This document shows positions 57,049-64,000 of a stretch of DNA of 64,000 nucleotides, one piece after another. Position 1 is the first letter of the stretch. Every line of letters begins with the position of its first letter. A model generated the notes under the pieces. That model made no database searches. It was given only the letters and a program-made list of their open reading frames with translations, and was not told the origin of the DNA. The position numbers were made by a program, and so were the translations under genes. Source of the DNA: Halobacteriovoraceae bacterium (lineage in GTDB: Bacteria; Bdellovibrionota; Bacteriovoracia; Bacteriovoracales; Bacteriovoracaceae). The DNA is taken from the NCBI GenBank assembly GCA_002713145.1, contig PAVS01000023.1, positions 62,001-126,000 on the forward strand. Reading direction: 5' to 3'.

Positions 57049-59364
57049 GTGCGTTATCTAATCTATTTTTTACTCATTACATGTATGGCCTATGCGCGTC
57101 CTACCAACTGGAAAGGTAGTCGTCCTGTGCTTATTGCGCCTGTGCAAATTGATAATGTACATGTGGATGATATTTGGATTAGTCCTCAAAGTGGTGACAT
57201 CTTTCTCGATCAGGATAAAATATTTGAACTTTTGGAGAAATTTCTCACTGAAGATGAGTTTGAAGAGGTTAAAGAAATCAGATCTCCGCTCAATTACCTT
57301 AAGGCCAATGAGTTAAAGAAATTTGGTCTTAATCCTGTCTTTGATTATAATGAGCTCATTTTTTATCTCAAAATTCCTCTAAATATGCGTAAAGAAAATT
57401 TTCTTGAAATTGAATCAAGCGATATGATTAAAGGCTTTGTCGTCAAACCCGCCCCCTTTAGTTATTTTCTAAATTTTGATTATCAAAATAATTACACCAG
57501 TGGATTGAGTGAGTCAGAACAAATCTATAATGAGCTCAATTTTAACTATAAAGGGCATATTCTTAACTCTGCTGGCTTTGCCAGCTCAGAAAATAATGAG
57601 CGCTATTTTCGCGATTACACTCGTTACATAAAAGACTTCAAACAAAATCATGTGCGTTTAGTCCTGGGGGATTTAAGCCATAACACTGTGGATCTTCAGC
57701 AACAAATCCAAGGAGCTGGTTTAAGTATTCAAAATGAATTTTCAATAGCTCCCAACACTTTAAGAACAAATTTCAATCGCTATGAAGTTAACTTGAATGA
57801 GCCTTCACGAATTGAAATTTTTGTAAATGAGCAAAGAGTTTATCAAGGCTATCACCAAGCTGGTGTTTTAAATCTTAACAAACTCCCCTTATTCATAGGG
57901 CAAAATAATATTAAAGTCGTTGCTACCACGCAAAACGGAAGAGTTGAAAACTTTTACTTTAGTAATCAATATCACAATAATCTTCTTCCTGTTGGGCTAA
58001 GTGACTATGCTTTCAATATATTTGATAAATCATCACGAAATGATGAAGGAGACTTAACCTACGATGAAGAAGAGAGATTTTTTAGTGGTTACTTTCGCTA
58101 CGGCTTAACAGATTCACTCACTCTAGGTGTAAATAATCAAAGTGAAGGCAATAACTCTATGACAGGCTTTCAGTTCTCTACAAGTTTAGGCCGTATACTG
58201 ACAGAATATTATCACACTTATTCTCAGCACCAAGAACAAAATGCGAACTCCTTTTTATTTAGTATGCAAAGCTTAGTTACCACTCAGAAAATTCGCCCCA
58301 TTCGCTTTAACGCGAACTATAGATTTTTTGAAAAGGATTTCTATTATATTGATGGACGAAAAAATAGTATAAAAACTTCCAAGAATCTTAGTTCATCATA
58401 CCTACTCTCAAGCCTATCCAGCCTAGGCTTGGGAGTAGAAGAGCAAGTCAACTATAATAATAGTAAGTCTGAGTTTATGAATGTTGAGTTTTTATACCGC
58501 TTTAACATCAATGCTAATTTTTCAATTAAACAACAAATTGATATTCAAAACTCAGAAAATAATAGTGTCCTTTTGACTTTTAATTGGTTTGAACCAATGC
58601 GTAAGTTTTCAGGTTTTCACTCCTACGAAGATGAGAATCACAAAATGCGCCACCAGGTAAATTACAATGATACGTTTAAAGCTTCACGGCTTCAGTTATC
58701 TAGCACCTATGAAAATGAAACTCATGTAAGTACAGAGCTAGCTACTCTTTATGGAAACTATGAAACAAATTATGGTTCGATTAGGTTGGATCATACTCAA
58801 GCCGACACTGAAAGCTTTAATACTTTAAATCTTAGATTTGCCCTAGTTGGAGTTGGAGCGCGCCCTTATTTCTCTCCCTACATAAATGAATCTTTTGTAA
58901 TCACAAGAACTAATACTGAAAGTGAAATCTTGCTAGCGAATGGCAATATCGGCTATTTAAGCAATCGTAATAATTTAGTTTTTGCCGATCTTACAAGCTA
59001 CCGAACCAACACAGTTAATTTAGATCTAAATAATCTAGAGTATGGTGAAGACTTAGCTTATGATCGCCTGACACTATTTCCAGAGTATAAAGCTGGAATG
59101 ATTGCTGAGGTGGAAGTCGACAAGAATCTTTCTCTAAGGTTTAAGCTTAAGAGCGCTGATCGCAATAAGATCAAGTATCAAAGCATAACGATTCGAGGAG
59201 AGGATGAGGAAATTGAACTGCTTTCAGGTAAGAATGGATTAGTTTTCATACCGGCCATAAAACCTGGTGAATATGATATACTTCTTAATGGAGAACAGAT
59301 CTTCACATTTACCACTAAGAAGACATTGGGTGTTGAAAATATTGGAGATATTAATGTTGATTAA
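57049..59364 (+). CDS. Outer-membrane usher (FimD/CsuD-like)
   Basis: The 771-residue protein has a signal peptide (cut near ITCMAYA) and usher layout: a periplasmic N-domain, then beta-barrel strands rich in alternating aromatic/polar residues (FLNFDYQNNYTSGLSESEQI, FSGYFRYGLTDSLTLGVNN). A plug-like beta-sandwich appears at about 255-310 (PSRIEIFVNEQRVYQGYHQA, GVLNLNKLPLFIGQNNIKVV). A small C-terminal domain follows. It would export and order pilin subunits. It starts at GTG with no good ribosome site, which would keep its level low. Usual length is 750-850. Confidence 0.75.
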   Translation: MRYLIYFLLITCMAYARPTNWKGSRPVLIAPVQIDNVHVDDIWISPQSGDIFLDQDKIFELLEKFLTEDEFEEVKEIRSPLNYLKANELKKFGLNPVFDYNELIFYLKIPLNMRKENFLEIESSDMIKGFVVKPAPFSYFLNFDYQNNYTSGLSESEQIYNELNFNYKGHILNSAGFASSENNERYFRDYTRYIKDFKQNHVRLVLGDLSHNTVDLQQQIQGAGLSIQNEFSIAPNTLRTNFNRYEVNLNEPSRIEIFVNEQRVYQGYHQAGVLNLNKLPLFIGQNNIKVVATTQNGRVENFYFSNQYHNNLLPVGLSDYAFNIFDKSSRNDEGDLTYDEEERFFSGYFRYGLTDSLTLGVNNQSEGNNSMTGFQFSTSLGRILTEYYHTYSQHQEQNANSFLFSMQSLVTTQKIRPIRFNANYRFFEKDFYYIDGRKNSIKTSKNLSSSYLLSSLSSLGLGVEEQVNYNNSKSEFMNVEFLYRFNINANFSIKQQIDIQNSENNSVLLTFNWFEPMRKFSGFHSYEDENHKMRHQVNYNDTFKASRLQLSSTYENETHVSTELATLYGNYETNYGSIRLDHTQADTESFNTLNLRFALVGVGARPYFSPYINESFVITRTNTESEILLANGNIGYLSNRNNLVFADLTSYRTNTVNLDLNNLEYGEDLAYDRLTLFPEYKAGMIAEVEVDKNLSLRFKLKSADRNKIKYQSITIRGEDEEIELLSGKNGLVFIPAIKPGEYDILLNGEQIFTFTTKKTLGVENIGDINVD

Positions 59365-60262
59365 AGGTATTTTGATACTATTATTTATTTTTTCTCATGA
59401 AGCACAAGCTTTGTGCGGAAGCCTTAATATCACAAACTCTCCTAACAGTGTAAGTCTTAACGCTAATATAAACCCGAAGATCCAATTTAATATTTATAGG
59501 ACTTGGTCTAACGGAAATTGCAATTATCGTGTTGGGGTCGATAGAGGGTCTTCCTCTAGCTATGATCGTAAATTATCTAATGGAGCTTATGTTCTTGATA
59601 TAGATTTTAGTAAAAATAGTAGTATGAATACAATTTTAAAAGATCCAGCTAATGCTAATAACTCTAACGAGTATATTGATGGAAGAATGTCTAATAGAGA
59701 CACTGTTAACCAACACGATTTTTATACCGAACTAACTCTAGACCCAAATGCGCCTTCGGGAATCTATACCGATACATTTTTAATAAAAGCTTACTTAGAT
59801 TTTGGGATATTTTTAATTTTAAGCGATACGCGCAATATACAGTTCACCTATCAGATCCCCGACCAAGTTTCCTTATCACTAGTCAATACGAACGCACCCT
59901 TCAATCCAAACGACACAACCCAAGACATAAACTTTGGCTCCCTGTATGGAGGCGCGACTAGAAAAATGGATGTCGTAGTGCAGAGTAATTCTGGTTACAA
60001 AATTGATATTACCTCAACTAATAATGGAAAGATCAAACATATAGGCCACCCAAGTACAATTGATTACGTCTTCAAGGCTAATGGGCAAATCAAAGATTTA
60101 AGTGCCTCAAGCTCCTCTCCCGTAACCATAGCAACAGGAACGGGGAATCATCCCAATGATGGGTTCAGAGTTCCCTTGGAATTCGTGATACAAAGCACTG
60201 TGAATAAGGTGAGTGGTGAGTATAAGGATTACTTAACAATAACCGTCACAAGTCATCTCTAG
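59354..60262 (+). CDS. Two-domain pilus tip/adhesin-like secreted protein
   Basis: The 302-residue protein has a signal peptide (MLIKGILILLFIFSHEAQA). The first domain (CGSLNITNSPNSVSLNANIN ... APSGIYTDTFLIKAYLDF) and the second (QVSLSLVNTNAPFNPND ... VSGEYKDYLTITVTSHL) both end in the G-x-Y-x-D-x-L-x-I/V strand of spore-coat-U-type pilins. Archaic chaperone-usher tips are built of such a pair. The ATG at 59354, inside the usher 3' end, has GGAG six bases upstream; longer in-frame starts read out of the usher and lack a signal. The stop is two bases from the chaperone stop. Confidence 0.72.
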   Translation: MLIKGILILLFIFSHEAQALCGSLNITNSPNSVSLNANINPKIQFNIYRTWSNGNCNYRVGVDRGSSSSYDRKLSNGAYVLDIDFSKNSSMNTILKDPANANNSNEYIDGRMSNRDTVNQHDFYTELTLDPNAPSGIYTDTFLIKAYLDFGIFLILSDTRNIQFTYQIPDQVSLSLVNTNAPFNPNDTTQDINFGSLYGGATRKMDVVVQSNSGYKIDITSTNNGKIKHIGHPSTIDYVFKANGQIKDLSASSSSPVTIATGTGNHPNDGFRVPLEFVIQSTVNKVSGEYKDYLTITVTSHL

Positions 60263-60263
60263 A

Positions 60264-60977
60264 TTATTTCTTAACAAACTTGGCTTCGATTTTACCAACT
60301 TTAAATTGATCATCCTCAACGATAATCTTTCTCTCAAGGCCTGCAAGAATATTTTGAGTGGCGAGGTTTTTGTACTTTTCCTCAGTAAAATCTATCGTTT
60401 TTGATTTCTTACCCTGTTTAAGATTTAATCTATAATTTTTTAAAAGAGTGTGTTTATTACCCTCGTTCACAAAGTTTATACTCAAAGAATTATTGAGTTT
60501 TTTGGCATTCTTTATCTTAAGGTTCGGCCGAGCATCTTTAGGAGTGACATAGAGTGAAGCTACGTACTCAAAAAGGATATTAATTTGTCCGCCAGATTTT
60601 TCTGGTTTTTTATCACTAGGAAATTGTCGAACAATCAAACGATAGGCTTTTTCTACAGACTCTTTATCCCCAATATAACTCACCCTAATAACTTTGCTTT
60701 TACCCGCTTCCACCTCAAGCTGAGGAGGATAGAGAGTGAAGAGGTCTGTTTCAGATCGTGTTTCATTATTATTAAGGTCAATATTACGAGACATGATCTC
60801 TGCTTCGACCTTTATTTTTTCAGGGGTGTCATTAATGATGCGAAATGATCTCGTTGCCCCTTTACCCTTATGACCAAATTCAGCTTTCATTGGAGAAAGT
60901 TTGAACGCAAATACGTTCATTGAAGCAAGGGCAATTATAAAAATTATAGGATGAATGTATCTCGGACTAGGGAGCAT
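60264..60977 (-). CDS. Periplasmic pilus-assembly chaperone (PapD-like)
   Basis: The 237-residue protein has a signal peptide (cut near MNVFAF), then two immunoglobulin-like domains. Domain 1 has LSPMKAEFGHKGKGATRSFR, IINDTPEKIKVEAEIM, DLFTLYPPQLEVEAGKSKVI and the PapD-type YRLIVRQFP. It caps pilins by donor-strand complementation. It is on the opposite strand to the pilin, usher and tip genes and meets them tail to tail. The small secreted-protein gene precedes it with an 11-base overlap. Confidence 0.8.
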   Translation of the reverse strand: MLPSPRYIHPIIFIIALASMNVFAFKLSPMKAEFGHKGKGATRSFRIINDTPEKIKVEAEIMSRNIDLNNNETRSETDLFTLYPPQLEVEAGKSKVIRVSYIGDKESVEKAYRLIVRQFPSDKKPEKSGGQINILFEYVASLYVTPKDARPNLKIKNAKKLNNSLSINFVNEGNKHTLLKNYRLNLKQGKKSKTIDFTEEKYKNLATQNILAGLERKIIVEDDQFKVGKIEAKFVKK

Positions 60978-61215
60978 AAATTGTAATTTTTTGTATTTTC
61001 TGTTTTTTAAGCTTTAACCTTTGGTTATATTGAAGAAAATGTCGCTGCATTTGTCCAGAAGAATCCGAAAGTTCAATAATAAAGTCAGCATTAGCATCAA
61101 ACTCTAACTGCTCAGTAAAGTTAAAGTCTAAACGGCCAGGTACAAAACCAGATAAAAACAGTTTTGCGCCATAGCTCATTTGTATAAATAGAAAACTTAT
61201 TAGTAATACTCTCAC
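60967..61215 (-). CDS. Small secreted protein cotranscribed with the pilus chaperone
   Basis: The 82-residue protein has a signal peptide (MRVLLISFLFIQMSYGA) and a short beta-rich mature part (FLSGFVPGRLDFNFTEQLEF, IIELSDSSGQMQRHFLQYNQ). It could be a minor pilus subunit. It starts at GTG 61215 with AGGAA adjacent, an unusually short spacing. A sigma-28-like promoter overlaps the region just upstream. Confidence 0.55.
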   Translation of the reverse strand: MRVLLISFLFIQMSYGAKLFLSGFVPGRLDFNFTEQLEFDANADFIIELSDSSGQMQRHFLQYNQRLKLKKQKIQKITIYAP

Positions 61216-61222
61216 TTCCTAT

Positions 61223-61250
61223 TTATCGGCAACTATTTCCGATAAGTTTA
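61223..61250 (-). promoter_or_regulatory. Sigma-28-like promoter or operator before the chaperone genes
   Basis: On the minus strand TAAACTTA, 12 bases, then GCCGATAA: the -10 is a perfect FliA match and the -35 keeps TAAA; spacing is one base over the standard 11. The same bases form the inverted repeat TTATCGG-n9-CCGATAA, an alternative repressor site. The start point would fall within a few bases of the GTG at 61215, implying a near-leaderless message. Confidence 0.4.
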
Positions 61251-61269
61251 GTAAAGTAATGTCAGTCTG

Positions 61270-61986
61270 TTAACTTATTGATTTTATGAATGATTTTGTG
61301 AAATTTGATGGATTGATCTGATCATTAATTATCGACTCTACTGTGTGGTAAATTGTAGAATCAAGCCCACAAGGATTAATTTTTTGAAGTTCACTAAACA
61401 TTTTCTCATCTTTATTTAAATTGAGAGCAAGTCCGTGAAGGCTGACAAAGCTTTTAAGACCAACACCAATGGAAGCTAACTTCTTGCGTTCCCGCCAGAT
61501 ACCCATGAGTTTCTTTGCAATAAGCAGGTCTTGAATAGAAAAGTCATTCTCCAAGATGCTTCCCGTACTTTTTAGTATCCAGCACATATGATCATCAAGG
61601 GTGTAGGACTTTGAAATTGAGCAAATGGGATAAAAAATCCACTGGCCTGGATAATGAAAAGTGATCCCTCCTCCTCTGTGAATTTGTTCGACTGGGAATT
61701 TGAGCTGACTTTTAAGAGTTGGATCAAAATCTACGAGTTCATCTTGACCTCTTTCATTTCCACGCCCAAGAGTAAACACATGAGAATGATTGGTGAAAAT
61801 ATAAAATTTGTAGTCTCGGTTTTTAGCAATTATTTTATTTATTTCAATCTGAAAAGTCTCACAGTCTTTAAAATCCCAATTATATTTTTCAAGACAAAAT
61901 ATTTTATCTCTTTTATATAATTGTGCCTGTGCAGGAATTTCTAGCTGTGCAAAAGGAGTTTCCTCCCATGAGTTTATTTTTTCCAA
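61270..61986 (-). CDS. lipB: Octanoyltransferase LipB
   Basis: The 238-residue enzyme has TLGRGNERGQDELV, QIHRGGGITFHYPGQWIFYP, RERKKLASIGVGLKSFVSLH (catalytic Lys) and GLALNLN, with the catalytic Cys206 in INPCGLDS. It moves octanoate from acyl carrier protein to GcvH and the E2 subunits. It overlaps lipA by 13 bases. Normal length is about 210-240. Confidence 0.94.
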   Translation of the reverse strand: MEKINSWEETPFAQLEIPAQAQLYKRDKIFCLEKYNWDFKDCETFQIEINKIIAKNRDYKFYIFTNHSHVFTLGRGNERGQDELVDFDPTLKSQLKFPVEQIHRGGGITFHYPGQWIFYPICSISKSYTLDDHMCWILKSTGSILENDFSIQDLLIAKKLMGIWRERKKLASIGVGLKSFVSLHGLALNLNKDEKMFSELQKINPCGLDSTIYHTVESIINDQINPSNFTKSFIKSIS

Positions 61987-62906
61987 ACTTGCTCACTTCC
62001 CATTTTTTCATTCAAATAATCAAGATAATCAGAAGCCTTATAGGAGCTTCTTACCATGGGTCCGCTAGCTACAAAATCAAAGCCAACATCATAAGCTATT
62101 TTCTTTAAGTGATCGAACTCTTCCACCTCATAGTATTTTTGAACTTCAAGATGAGCTAGGGTTGGTCTGAGGTATTGCCCAAAGGTAAGCACTTTGACCC
62201 CTACTTCTTTTAAATCAACCATAGCCTGAGTAAGTTCCTCTTTTGTTTCACCTAAGCCTACCATAAGAGATGATTTAGTTGCGATATGGGGATAGTTTTT
62301 GTGATAAAAATTCAAAGCTTTTAATGTTTGCTCATAACTCGCTCTTCTATCTCTCACGGGATGAGTAAGTCTTTTAACCGTCTCGAGGTTCTGAGCAATA
62401 ACAAAAGGATTAGACTTAGCGAGAGTGTGCATATGAATTTCTTGGGCATTAAAATCTGGAATAAGAACTTCAACTTTTACATCTGGATGATCAGCAGCAA
62501 TTTGATCTACGACCGCAGCAAAATGAGAGGCACCAAAATCGTCTAAATCATCGCGATCAACACTGGTGACAACTAAGTATTTCAAGCCCATCATGGCCAC
62601 CATTTCAGAGGCTTTCTTTGGTTCCTCTAGGTCAAGAAGCCCTTTGGGATTACCCGTCTTTACATGACAAAACTTACAAGCTCGGGTGCAAGTATCACCA
62701 AGTATCATCATAGTGGCAACTTTTGCGTCCCAACACTCCCCCAAATTTGGACATTTAGCTTCCTCACAGACAGTGTATAAATTACGTTGTCTTAGATTTT
62801 TTTTTATCTGTAGAAAATTATCACCTTTAGGAATTTTGGCCTTGAGATAACGAGGCTTACCCTTCAGATTCTTTTCACCGTATTTTTTAAACACTGTTTT
62901 TTCCAT
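61974..62906 (-). CDS. lipA: Lipoyl synthase LipA
   Basis: The 310-residue radical SAM enzyme has the auxiliary cluster cysteines Cys47, Cys52, Cys58 (VCEEAKCPNLGECW) and the radical SAM triad Cys73, Cys77, Cys80 (GDTCTRACKFCHV). KYLVVTSVDRDDLDDFGASH and the C-terminal SGPMVRSSYKASDYL are typical. It inserts two sulfurs into octanoyl groups on GcvH and dehydrogenases. It follows no other gene within 56 bases. Confidence 0.98.
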   Translation of the reverse strand: MEKTVFKKYGEKNLKGKPRYLKAKIPKGDNFLQIKKNLRQRNLYTVCEEAKCPNLGECWDAKVATMMILGDTCTRACKFCHVKTGNPKGLLDLEEPKKASEMVAMMGLKYLVVTSVDRDDLDDFGASHFAAVVDQIAADHPDVKVEVLIPDFNAQEIHMHTLAKSNPFVIAQNLETVKRLTHPVRDRRASYEQTLKALNFYHKNYPHIATKSSLMVGLGETKEELTQAMVDLKEVGVKVLTFGQYLRPTLAHLEVQKYYEVEEFDHLKKIAYDVGFDFVASGPMVRSSYKASDYLDYLNEKMGSEQVWKK

Positions 62907-62962
62907 GGTCTTGAATTATCACGAACGCTATTCATAGGCAACGTTTATGGGCTGTCAGCGTC

Positions 62963-63322
62963 TTATGCCGCAGAGCTAAGCTTTTGAAATAAGTTGATTT
63001 CTGAGTTGATCAGAGTGAATTTTAAATGTTTAAATTCTGTCTGATAGTAATCTGAGAGAACGGCCAGGAAATGGTGATGATCGTTATCACTGGTCAATTC
63101 AAATTCTGTTGAAATTCTATTCTTAAAGGGTCCCCAGTTCTTAGGGACTTCTAGGGTTTTATTCTGATAACTCAGAAGATAACATTTCTTAGTCTGATTA
63201 TAACTGGCCAGGATTTCGGTAAATTCTTTATTTTGGTTATATATGTATTCACTTCGATTGCTCTGGGCATCTTCTTGAAAAGTAGCTTCGACCATTTGTG
63301 ATATTAAGTCATATTCACTCAT
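62963..63322 (-). CDS. Small soluble protein of unknown function
   Basis: The 119-residue cytosolic protein (MSEYDLISQMVEATFQEDAQ, NRISTEFELTSDNDHHHFLA) has a His-rich DNDHHHF patch and a KCYLLSYQNKTLEVPKN strand; no family is recognised. It lies between lipA and a lipoprotein gene on the same strand. Confidence 0.5.
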   Translation of the reverse strand: MSEYDLISQMVEATFQEDAQSNRSEYIYNQNKEFTEILASYNQTKKCYLLSYQNKTLEVPKNWGPFKNRISTEFELTSDNDHHHFLAVLSDYYQTEFKHLKFTLINSEINLFQKLSSAA

Positions 63323-63352
63323 ATATGACTTATCGACAGATTAATTCAAATA

Positions 63353-63829
63353 TTAAATATTTTCAGGTTTTGTCGCTGGCTCTTCTTCCAGTGCATTAAT
63401 AGGCTGTGTGGCTTCATGATAAGTTTTAAGATTTGTCACCTCTTCAACCTTCCATTTTTCGTCTTCCTTGATGACAGTAGCAATCTTTTTTACCTCAGTC
63501 TTAAAGTCAACTTTTTCATTTTGAACCACATTATATCTGATAATATAAGTCAGGCTACAGCGCTGTTGGCTGCAGTTTTTTCTGAGGACTTCGACTTTTG
63601 GCTTTTGAACATGGGATAAATTGCTATATTTTTTTAGCTCTTCTTCATTGAGCTCTTCGATTTTTTCGAGCAACTTACCAGTTGTGTATTTTTGAAAATA
63701 TTCCTTATCAAGCTTTTTCGTGGTCATATCGAGCGCCACCATTTCAATAAGACCTTCGGGGGTTTTGGCGTCTTTTGAACAAGAAAAAACTAGCGTGACT
63801 GATAATATAAAAAAAAGAGATTTAATCAT
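63353..63829 (-). CDS. Lipoprotein of unknown function
   Basis: The 158-residue protein has a lipoprotein signal (lipid Cys17 in LVFSC). The mature part has the pattern TPEGLIEMVALDMTTKKLDK, SLTYIIRYNVVQNEKVDFKT, VATVIKEDEKWKVEEVTNLK, like a small NTF2/DUF4878-type fold, with two cysteines close together (CSQQRC). The start overlaps the stop of the gene at the right edge by four bases. Confidence 0.6.
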   Translation of the reverse strand: MIKSLFFILSVTLVFSCSKDAKTPEGLIEMVALDMTTKKLDKEYFQKYTTGKLLEKIEELNEEELKKYSNLSHVQKPKVEVLRKNCSQQRCSLTYIIRYNVVQNEKVDFKTEVKKIATVIKEDEKWKVEEVTNLKTYHEATQPINALEEEPATKPENI

Positions 63830-64000
63830 TTCATTAACTCCGGTAAATATCCTAATTGCTCTATTATCTCATAAAACTGATTCCAGTTCATCTTATTTGA
63901 CTCATTTTGCGAAGTATTTTGAAATTTAAATCCATAACCTCTTCCCCCCAACTCTTTAGCTGCAATAGTCGAGTTTTCAGAAAAAGTTTTACCTCCAAAC
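63826..64000 (-). CDS. C-terminal end of an unidentified protein (runs off the right edge)
   Basis: Reading the minus strand from 64000 gives an open frame of 57 residues ending in NQFYEIIEQLGYLPELMK, with a TGA at 63826-63828. The visible part (FGGKTFSENSTIAAKELGGR then GYGFKFQNTSQNESNKMNWN) matches no family I recognise. The stop overlaps the downstream lipoprotein start (ATGA), typical of coupled genes in one operon, which supports it being real. Confidence 0.55.
   Translation of the reverse strand, partial: FGGKTFSENSTIAAKELGGRGYGFKFQNTSQNESNKMNWNQFYEIIEQLGYLPELMK

Overview
This AT-rich window (roughly 35-38% G+C by eye) reads as the chromosome of a Gram-negative, flagellated bacterium with an outer membrane (lpxC, bamD, flgH/flgI, lgt/lspA, a chaperone-usher pilus). 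Gene content and protein style (many TPR and lipoproteins, a CHASE2 kinase, IcmF, an FlgF-to-FliW flagellar cluster, G+C content) fit the Bacteriovoracales (Bacteriovorax/Halobacteriovorax, Bdellovibrionota). That placement is an inference from gene content; no rRNA gene is present to confirm it.

Region 1 (1-8716) is the classical translation/transcription block on the minus strand: tRNA-Thr, tRNA-Tyr, tRNA-Gly, tRNA-Thr, tuf, tRNA-Trp, then secE, nusG, rplK, rplA, rplJ, rplL and rpoB (running off the left edge). The tRNA-tuf order is the same as E. coli thrU-tyrU-glyT-thrT-tufB. About 2.3 kb lie between tRNA-Trp and secE, holding a TRIC-type membrane protein, a secreted Cys/His/Trp tandem-repeat protein and a methyltransferase. 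Control elements are visible: a duplicated hairpin motif in front of rplK and rplA, an L10-leader-like RNA before rplJ, and an attenuator-like hairpin between rplL and rpoB.

Region 2 (8717-23000) is housekeeping: rlmB, proS, lpxC and ruvB-ruvA-ruvC on the minus strand; folD-gcvT-gcvH on the plus strand; then a TonB-family protein, a class A penicillin-binding protein, a lipoprotein and xseB on the minus strand.

Region 3 (23261-32481) is a compact plus-strand flagellar cluster: flgF, flgG, flgA, flgH, flgI, a short flgJ (rod-binding part only), flgM, flgN, flgK, flgL, csrA, fliW. It encodes rod, rings, hook-filament junction, and the FlgM and FliW-CsrA control circuits.

Region 4 (32500-41100): a TPR protein, bamD, a PerM/AI-2E-type permease, a cyclic-nucleotide-binding protein and a TPR/membrane/SH3-like protein on the minus strand; an aminotransferase-like remnant plus an AstA-like succinyltransferase that seems to start at CTG on the plus strand; tRNA-Asn; and a YgfZ-TPR fusion next to an A-type Fe-S carrier.

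Region 5 (41192-55750): grxB and an FHA-RDD-like protein; then a long minus-strand array of a catalytically dead M48-like membrane protein, a CHASE2 histidine kinase, an NtrC-type sigma-54 activator, two tandem lspA genes, lgt, icmF and a cobalamin adenosyltransferase. A BFD-like ferredoxin and an endonuclease IV-like protein follow, then asnB.

Region 6 (55888-64000): an AsnC/Lrp regulator divergent from asnB, a chaperone-usher pilus locus (pilin, usher, two-domain tip protein; chaperone and a small secreted protein convergent on the other strand) with a good sigma-54 promoter, then lipA-lipB, two small unknown proteins and a truncated gene at the right edge. LipA/LipB supply the lipoyl group needed by GcvH of region 2.
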